Origin: Priapulus caudatus
Lineage: Eukaryota; Priapulida; Priapulimorpha; Priapulimorphida; Priapulidae
Direction of reading: 5' to 3'
Assembly: GCF_000485595.1 (NCBI RefSeq)
Contig: NW_014577147.1
Span: forward strand, 161,307-188,557
DNA: 27,251 bases
A program made the position numbers and the translations under genes. The first letter of the stretch is position 1, and each line of letters starts with the position of its first letter. Shown piece after piece: positions 20,088 through 27,251 of the stretch. The notes beneath the pieces are model-generated. The model was not told the origin of the DNA, ran no database searches, and saw nothing but the letters and a program-made list of their open reading frames with translations.

Positions 20088-20271
20088 GAATCAGCGGCCG
20101 ACGGGACGGTAGAAGCCTCCAGGTAATCCCCACGGTTAATGCTGAATACCTTGAAACACGCTTACGCCCTCGTCTTCACGTTTCGCGTACGCGCTGCAGT
20201 AGAGAGTGTGCAACTTAAGAGATGGCCGTGCCATAGCTAAATATTATTTTATTTATATAACAATTTATAAG

Positions 20272-20532
20272 CCTCTCTCTCTTCTCTCTCTCTATATATA
20301 GTATATATCTATATATATAACATATATATAATATTATATATATATTAGTCTTCTCTCTCTCTCGGTATTGCTCTCTCGTTCCTTTTTTTCTTTTTCCCTC
20401 TCTCCGCCCTCTCTGCATATCTCTGCATCTCTTTCGCTCTCCACATCTCCTTCGTCTACTTCCTCACTTATGATCTTGATGCTCCCCCCCCTATCTCGTT
20501 CTCTCTCGTCTCTTCTCTCGCTCGCTCGCAAG
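20272..20532. repeat. CT/TA low-complexity block
   Basis: CT run, then about 60 bases of TA-type repeat, then a longer CT/TCTC block. Confidence 0.85.
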
Positions 20533-20944
20533 CTGCTCTTTATTTCAATTTCACCCACTGAATAGCTTCGATCCTGTCCACCAGTAATGCAAGGCAGTAC
20601 CTCTGACAATTGACGGAGAACAACGCGAGAGACGCCCAAAACGCAACTCGAGTTGGGCTTCAAAACCCTTGTAGACTCGATGGCGGCCCATCAAGCCTCA
20701 CATTCAATTGGTTCTCTTCGATATGTAGTTGCTACAACTCGTCACTGACATTGAAATGTGATACTTTCTGTTCCCCGACCTGTTTTACGCGGCCATATTT
20801 GGTTATCGTATTTGTTCAAGTCCTAGTGACGCGAAACAGCATTGAAGGAATTGCGCACTTTGATCGCCCCATTCTTCTTCCTCCCCCCGTCTTCTCTCGG
20901 GTTATCTTTTCCAAGCGCGCTCGCAAAGCCGTGGCGGTAAACTC

Positions 20945-21006
20945 ATCATTCTCTTTCCTCCCCTTCTCTCTCTCTTCTCTCTCTTCTCTTACTCTCTCCG
21001 TCTGCT

Positions 21007-21039
<33 letters not shown>

Positions 21040-21146
21040 ACACCTCTCTCTTCTCGAAGCTCGCTCGTCTCCTCTCCTCCTCTCTCTCATCTCTCCTCTC
21101 TCTCGTCTCTTCTCTCTCTCTCTCTCTCTCTCAGTCCTCTCTCCTA

Positions 21147-21178
<32 letters not shown>
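20945..21178. repeat. Long CT-rich tract
   Basis: About 230 bases of TCTC units with scattered interruptions. Frames across it give only Ser/Leu repeats. Confidence 0.9.
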
Positions 21179-21636
21179 CCCGCTCTGACATTAAAGTGAA
21201 ATTATAATATATTATTATAGTATGTCTCTTTTCTAACAATCTATTGTACATTAGTGATTTTAATTTTTATTCTTATCTAATGATAGTAGCATGTATGCTA
21301 CTATACTCTGAAGTAAAAAGTTATATATGGCAGGCAGATCCGGGGGTTGTTGGCGGGTTAGTTGGGGTTTAAGTACACATGTAAGTTTTATTTGTCTTTT
21401 GAAATACTCGGGTACTACTATATAAAAATAAAAAAAAGATATTATTTAATATTTTTTTAATTTTGCGGGGTTTTTTTCCGTGTTGCGGGGGGGCTCCCTA
21501 TATATACCAGGATATGAGGGGGGTATAGTGAGAGGAGAATAACCGTTTTGTATGGTAGGCGAGGCGGTGGGGGTGTTAAAATGTGTGTATCGAGGCGGGC
21601 GGTTCATAAAACAGAAAAATGATTGGGGCCTGAGGA

Positions 21637-22835
21637 GTACGGCAGGAAGGGCAACAAATTCGCGAACTTACTTGCGATGTAGGGGGAATTTTTTACCTGG
21701 CGCGGATCGTGTGTGTCCAGTGCCGGGTCACTCTGAGGATGTCACCACCTCTGCGGCAGCTGACGTGTCTTCGAAATCCCACAAATGTAAAGGAACAAGC
21801 CGAACGTGTATATTTTCGAGGTGAGCGCAAACCCATAGCAAAATTAAGAAAGCTTTTTTGGTACAGGTAAGTGAGGCCCTCACAGATAATAATTACACGG
21901 CATTCGGTCTTGTTTACAACATGGAATAAAGTGCACCTGCAATATGCTGCAACGGCAGGCAAACTTTACGGGTGACCTATTACTCCACCCAGGTACGTGG
22001 AGGGTGCAATTGCTATCTGCGAAAATGTAGGTTTCGGCCATCGCCGATTCTCTGGCATTCATCTCGATTCTTGATGGGAATGCAAACGCTCTTTGAAGGG
22101 TAACATATACAGCATTTATACAATAGACTCAGAGTTTATATCAAGGCCCCAACACCATGCAATATGTATTGCATTTAGACAGTAGTCTTCGTTTGATTAA
22201 AGGGGAACTAAACGATTATAGATTAGCTACTGTAAGCATCCAAAAACGGGAAAACCGTCTCTAGTTTGCTAAAAAAAATTGATGTGTTCAGGTTCTTTTT
22301 TTTCAAACCAATGCTGTGTACGCCTATGGGGGGTTTAAATACTCACTATGTGGGTGTATTCTAAGTGTCTTTTGTATTTTGTGCTTTATTTATTGCGGTA
22401 TGTCGTTTGTTTTTCTAGTTACTTTTTATTCGCGTGAAAAGATCGCCCAAAAAATATCTCAAATTTTAGATTATATACTCGCGTATTTGCGCCAACTGAT
22501 TGTTATATTGTTACGTGTTTCGTTCCGCTCGCTAACCCAGACGCGCCCTAATCATCGCGCGACTCGCTCCAGCCATTGCTGCCTACAATCAATTTTTTTT
22601 TTTTGTGTGTGTGTGTGTGTGCTGCGCTGTGGCGCTGGATCTTTAAGAAAATGTGGGGCTAGGAAAAAGAAAGCAAGCGCTCGCAAAGAAATGTCTAAAG
22701 GGTTTTGTCTCCGTCGACACTCTCAAAGTGCACAGATAAGCAACTCTTTCTCTTTTTGGAAGATGAGTTATATGGAAGAGGGGAATTTGAAAAAATAATA
22801 CTAAGCGTTAATAAGTTCCATTTACCATCACGTAC
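21637..22835 (+). pseudogene. Degraded inverted copy of Syt1 luminal and TM exons with intron
   Basis: Read on the plus strand, this stretch follows the minus-strand order of 19650 down to about 18770. It has the luminal exon (GATGTCACCACCTCTGCGGC at 21739), the intron (TAAAGTGCACCTGCAATATG near 21928; CCAATGCTGTGTACGCCTAT near 22308) and the TM exon (CAACTGATTGTTATATTGTT at 22493 just before it, GCGCTCGCAAAGAAA near 22677 in it). The copy is longer than its source, about 1200 against 880 bases. Extra single bases and stretched homopolymers are scattered evenly through exon and intron, and no coding frame survives. It ends at the CGTG repeat. The error pattern looks like raw single-molecule reads rather than normal decay, so it is probably an assembly artefact. 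Confidence 0.85.
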
Positions 22836-22836
22836 G

Positions 22837-22880
<44 letters not shown>

Positions 22881-22971
22881 TGTGTGTATGTGTGTGCGTG
22901 TGTGTGTATGTGTGTGCGTGCGTGCGTGCGTGCGTGCGCGCGTTTGTGTGTGTGCGTGCGTGCGTGCGTGC

Positions 22972-23008
<37 letters not shown>
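22834..23008. repeat. CGTG tetranucleotide and GT repeat
   Basis: (GTGC)n units grade into (GT)n. The inverted Syt1 copy stops at its left edge. Frames across it encode Cys/Val/Arg or Thr/His repeats only. Confidence 0.95.
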
Positions 23009-23009
<1 letters not shown>

Positions 23010-23290
23010 TTGGAGTGGGAAATACAGTAATCGCACTGAACTTGATGCAGAGCATATCACGCATGATTAAGAAGGCAATACTGCCACTTAGCATAAACTC
23101 TGTTTTGCGCCATCGATGGCTAAGACAAAACCCCATGTTGCCCTCGCGTAATAATTATCCGTACAATGGCATAAATATTAACATAATTAGATAGAATAAA
23201 TCACTAAAAAATCATAAAACTTTAATGACTAACGCAGGAGGTTATTTTTGCCATCACATACACACGTACGTACACGTATATATTATATGT

Positions 23291-23482
23291 TAAATAATGT
23301 ATTATTTGCTAAATAATGTATTATTTGTTAAATAATGTATTATTTATTTATATAATATATTATTTAGCGTATAAAGTCAATATTTGCTAAATAATGCCTT
23401 TATATAATATATTATTTATTATATAAAGGCATTATTTAGCAAATAATTACTTTATACGCTAAATAATGTGCTAAATAATATT
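23291..23482. repeat. AT-rich palindrome array
   Basis: Three direct 19-bp units, TAAATAATGTATTATTTGY, each internally palindromic (AAATAAT-GT-ATTATTT), are followed by a large inverted repeat. Its arms, 23366-23409 and 23417-23460, are complementary over about 44 bases with a few mismatches and a 7-base loop. The arms start AGCGTATAAAGT and contain TTTGCTAAATAATGCC. Further AAATAAT half-units follow to 23482. Confidence 0.9.
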
Positions 23483-24828
23483 TTTATCGTTGGCACCCCA
23501 TACGCCACCACGCACTCTCACACACATCCACATACATGCGAATGCTCTCCATCACGATCAATATTAATAGTTCCGACTGGTTGCATTTCGGTCTCGTGAA
23601 ATTCCTTAGGGTAGGGGGGTCTATAGCGGTTTCCAAACGCATATATTTAACGAAACATGCGCGGGTGAGGACACGTCTATTTTGGGTTATATCTCTCAAG
23701 CAATGTGTGCATGCCATGCTTTGATCCTCTTTGCGCATCTCAGCACAATAATGTCTGTATTTGAACGCACGTTATGTGGACCGCTTGTATCACGGTGCTT
23801 CACTATATCTTGCTATATATATATTAGAATAGTTTCCCTGCAATCATACTTGTCAGTAATGATTGCGTATCCACCGCCATGCACCGAGAACACAGTTTTA
23901 CAGTTCGTGTACATATCGTTTCAAATCGACAACAATTTAGATTCAATTGTCGGAAATGCGCACAACGTCTGTCATTATTATGCGCGTCAAGAGAATTGAT
24001 CACGCACGCATCATCTAGGCACAAACATACACAGCACAACCCAACGACTAAACACTCCTGTACAGTCAGTCGCTCTACGGTCGGAGCCGTTATTACGTTA
24101 CAACATCGCTATATAGCTAGCCCAGAAAAGTAAATAGGTTACGAAAATCTCCTACTATATATATATAATAATATATATATACGGTATATATATATGCGTA
24201 AAACTGTACTGATACCGAATCAGGACCAAGTGAAAGGCGCAGGTGCTCCCTTCATTTTACTATTAGTTGTTAGGTGTACTGCCTATACTAATTCGCACTC
24301 GATTACACTGACCGCGATGATACCCAAATGATCAGCTTAATCTGATTCACCGAGATTCTGATCCGAGTTCACCGATTCGGATGACGTAATCTGTAATCCG
24401 AAACGCATTATACGACACATTTGAATCTGCTTGCTTATGGTGCGTTTGGACCAAGTGCTGTTAGCCTTTACTATGACCAGCGCGAGTGCTCTGCGTTCAT
24501 GCACGAGAATGAATCAGGTTCCGTATCAGCTGAGATTTAATAAGCAAGGATTTTATAGGTATTCTAAAATTCTTTGCGATGTTAGCCACGACAAGTCCAT
24601 GTCATGCAATGTGAGTGGATCGCTTCGTAGTTGGCGACCAGGAATCGCTAACACTGGAACAGTGGCGCTTCTTTTCGTTGAACTATGTTCAGCAATTTTT
24701 CTTGCCGTCGGCGTTGGATTCTTTTCTCCAATAAACTCAATTGCAGCGGGTTAAAGAAATTACTTGCACCGAGGCAACGGTTTACCACAGGATGTACGCA
24801 ATATTGTGCAAGAAACTGCCTCGAACAT

Positions 24829-24978
24829 CACCGCCACCGCCACCGTCATCTTCCTCGTCACCGTCACCGTCACCGTCAGCGTTACCGTCATCGTCCTCGT
24901 CATCGTCATCGTCGCAGGTACTGTCTCCTTCACCGTCACCGCAACTGTTATTGTTATTGTCACCGCAACTGTCACGCC
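24829..24978. repeat. CACCGT/CATCGT minisatellite
   Basis: About 150 bases of imperfect hexamer units (CACCGT, CATCGT, CCTCGT). It is partly open in all frames, giving Thr-Val, Ser-Pro or Arg-His repeats, with no domain. Confidence 0.85.
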
Positions 24979-25580
24979 GACTATCTGCAAGCTCTAGGAG
25001 TTATCGCAACGTCATACATATACACTGAATAGCGTCCTATACATATATAGTTACTGGTTACTGCTATTAGGGCTACAGCATTTGATTCTCCAGTGGAAGG
25101 CGTAATTGGCTTAGATAGTCTTACTTAAAGGATGTGCACCTGCGCCTCGCGAATGTGATAATGATAACAACTTTAGTGCATCTAGTATTCGGTATATGCC
25201 GCCAATATTTACACGCAAATGGCTGTAAAATACAATGACGAGCTTTACCAACTACGAATCATGTTGTCACGGTACCTGCCCGATTTCATGTTACCTGAGT
25301 GGTGCCCCTGGAAAATTATCATGTTATTGAACAGATCAGGTTTGCTTAATCATGTCAATCGTTAGAGCGTACTTGGAAACATGAACTGTGAAGGGGGACA
25401 GTAGTAAAATACGGACGCTCACAAGAGAGTATAGCGCTCACCACGCTTTTTCTCTGCATCCCACCCACGAAGGATGCCATATACGCGGAGCTTACATTAT
25501 ATATGGTGGACACACGTTTGCCATTACATGGCTCCCTCCTTCTCCCCCTCACCCCTTCACTCCATGTCCTTCCTTTTCTC

Positions 25581-25640
25581 ACGCTCGCTCTTTCTCTCTC
25601 TCTCGCGCGCTCTCTCTCTCTTTCTCTCTCTCGCTCTCGC

Positions 25641-25702
<62 letters not shown>
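25581..25702. repeat. CT then GT compound microsatellite
   Basis: A CT-rich run passes directly into about 30 GT units, ending GTTTGTGTGCGCGTGCG. Confidence 0.95.
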
Positions 25703-26057
25703 TGTGCGCGTGCGTTAATGCGTGTGTATTTGTATTTGCAGGGTGTAGTAGATTTAGAGAAGTCAGCTTCTTTGAGCGAGTTTGTAACAATGAGGTGAGC
25801 AAACTGATGGCCGATGTATAGCTGGACGTCTATAACACCATATGTTACCCGTACCCTGGCCTCTGTAATAACCTTCGCTTGGTGCAAGATTCATCATGTT
25901 TCCCAATTAATTTTTAACTAATTCACAGCGAATTTAGTTAAATGTAATATTTTCCGCACTCGGTTCTGTGAATCTCGCCGCCAATTCCATCCGTAATTGT
26001 ATCAGAAGTTATCTACAATCAGTAGTATCAGTAGTATCAGAGTTTAATCATACGTGT

Positions 26058-26058
<1 letters not shown>

Positions 26059-26090
<32 letters not shown>
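26059..26090. repeat. (TA)n microsatellite
   Basis: About 15 TA units. Confidence 0.95.
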
Positions 26091-26091
<1 letters not shown>

Positions 26092-26514
26092 AATATAATT
26101 CTTCCAACAACGGATTCAGAGCAAAAGGAAGCCATACAAATTAAGGAGGATATGGAGAAGAATATAGGCAACTTCAGGAGCATATCTCGCAGCACGTAAT
26201 TACACTTTCCTCGTTGTGTTAGCATAAATTGCAACAATTCAAATGAAACCAAGTGATCGACGTGACAAAGAAATCGCCGTTCCTGTTGAGTAGCTATTGA
26301 ACGCTGCATGATAATCACATATGGTGCTCCACATGACGTCATCACAGCCGCCGAACGGGTAGAGGCAGACGAACCTAACCTATGAAGCGCAAGCCGTCGT
26401 TTTTTTCGAGTGTGGAATTCCTCGTCGTCTCAACCATCGATCACGTACACTCGCACGCGCATACCCGCCCATGGGTGAACGCATGCACTTATGCCTAGCC
26501 ACACGAACACGCAC

Positions 26515-26570
26515 AACCGCACGCACGCACGCATGGATGCACGCAGCAAGCACGCATGCACACAGGTACA
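26515..26570. repeat. GCAC/GCAT degenerate repeat
   Basis: CGCACGCACGCACGCATGG-type units, similar to the array at 11755-11952. Confidence 0.75.
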
Positions 26571-26714
26571 CATACATAACCACATCTATTAGTAGGTATA
26601 GCTCTTGATTTCATTTCAAGGATTATAACAAACGGTTACGCAACCACACCATATAATTGCGGAACTGATTGTTTTGGACGCGGAAAACTCGTATAGCCTG
26701 CTCTGCAGTGGCGC

Positions 26715-26960
26715 GGGACTGTTGTTATTGCTGTTGCTGCTGCTGTTGTTGCTGATGCCGCTGTTGCTGCTGCTACTACTACTACTTTTACTGCTACTGT
26801 TGTTGCTGCAGTTGTTGCTGCTGCTGCTGCTGTTATCGCTACTGTTTCTGCATACTGCAGTTGTTGCCGCTGCTGCTGTTATCGCTACTGCTTCTGCATA
26901 CTGCTGTTGTTGTTGCTGCTGCTGCCACCATTGCTGCTGCTGCTGCACGCTGCTGCTGTA
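26715..26960. repeat. CTG/TTG-type triplet array
   Basis: About 245 bases of imperfect CTG, TTG and CTA triplets. It includes a duplicated segment of about 45 bp (GTTATCGCTACTG, then TTCTGCATACTG, occurring twice). On the minus strand one frame reads Gln, Asn and Ser runs, but there is no flanking conserved domain. Confidence 0.85.
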
Positions 26961-27251
26961 TTTAAATCGATTGCGCATCGACTGTGGATGTCCTCGGCGC
27001 GATGCTGGACAATCATACAGTCGATGCGAGGCGAGTGGCGCTAAAACATTGACCGGGCGAGCGAGAGAGAGAGGAGCGATAGAGAGAGAAAAATTCGTCA
27101 TTTACTAGCCTTAGAATACCTATGATTTACTACGCGTAACTCAACCAACTTGAGCTCAGATCGTACAGAGTACATTCGCCTAGCATCATGCAAAATCGTT
27201 TCCTTGTATACACCCGCAATCCGAAGATACAGACTAAAACGTACGACACGA

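Larger units (their letters stand above)
19650..27251. other. Region upstream of the luminal exon (first intron or 5' flank), repeat-rich
   Basis: No gene could be supported here on either strand. It should contain or precede the first coding exon of Syt1, but a short initial exon cannot be picked out from sequence. It holds the N gap, long CT tracts, an inverted degraded Syt1 copy, an AT palindrome array, a CACCGT-type minisatellite and a CTG-type array, each entered separately. 23483-24828 and 24990-25580 show nothing I recognise beyond short TA runs. Confidence 0.6.

Noticed and set aside
22316-22798. 160-codon plus-strand frame ending with a Syt-like basic stretch
   Set aside because: The resemblance to the Syt1 linker comes from the corrupted inverted copy. 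The frame is not consistent with the source exon for more than a few codons.
22695-23194. Overlapping frames rich in Cys/Val/Arg or Thr/His
   Set aside because: They are translations of the CGTG and GT microsatellite.
24741-25032. Frames with Thr-Val, Ser-Pro or Arg-His repeats
   Set aside because: A hexamer minisatellite open in several frames at once; no domain.
26616-27101. Minus-strand 161-codon frame with Gln, Asn and Ser runs
   Set aside because: The runs come from the CTG-type triplet array, and the flanks show no conserved sequence or supported splice structure.

Overview
The window looks like nuclear genomic DNA from an invertebrate animal. It is AT-rich, full of di-, tri- and tetranucleotide repeats, and carries one intron-rich gene with consensus GT-AG splice sites. 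The gene is synaptotagmin-1 (Syt1), on the minus strand, running from about 19649 down to its stop codon at 6903. The juxtamembrane linker sequence and two alternative-splicing arrangements resemble what I recall for molluscan Syt1, so a mollusc or other lophotrochozoan is my best guess. The species cannot be fixed from the sequence.

Layout by region. 1-6902 is downstream flank and probable 3'UTR: no recognisable second gene, a GC-rich island at 1381-1512, a MITE-like element at 2371-2595, and simple repeats. 6903-19649 holds eight Syt1 coding-exon positions, one of them duplicated, so nine exon segments. Introns run from 347 to 3687 nt and carry a dead LINE reverse transcriptase fragment (14282-14745), a GC-rich hairpin (14777-14841) and several microsatellites. 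19650-27251 is upstream or first-intron DNA: a 25-N assembly gap (19727-19751), long CT tracts, an error-laden inverted copy of the TM and luminal exons (about 21637-22835), an AT palindrome array (23291-23482) and more repeats. The first coding exon, with the start codon, was not found.

Joined in order, the exons give 418 complete codons: luminal tail, one membrane span with a Cys cluster and basic stop-transfer, acidic linker, C2A, C2B, and the WHTL-type C-terminus. This is essentially a full-length synaptotagmin-1, the synaptic-vesicle Ca2+ sensor for neurotransmitter release. All intron phases agree, which makes the model firm.

The most interesting biology is splicing of that one gene. 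Two 134-nt C2B exons in tandem (9950-10083 and 8733-8866) encode alternative versions of the same segment and cannot both be used in frame. The linker exon has three in-frame tandem acceptors, which add or omit Val-Gln or a longer seven-residue piece. The inverted copy next to the N gap is most simply an assembly artefact from unpolished long-read gap filling, and should be checked before anything in 19700-22850 is interpreted.
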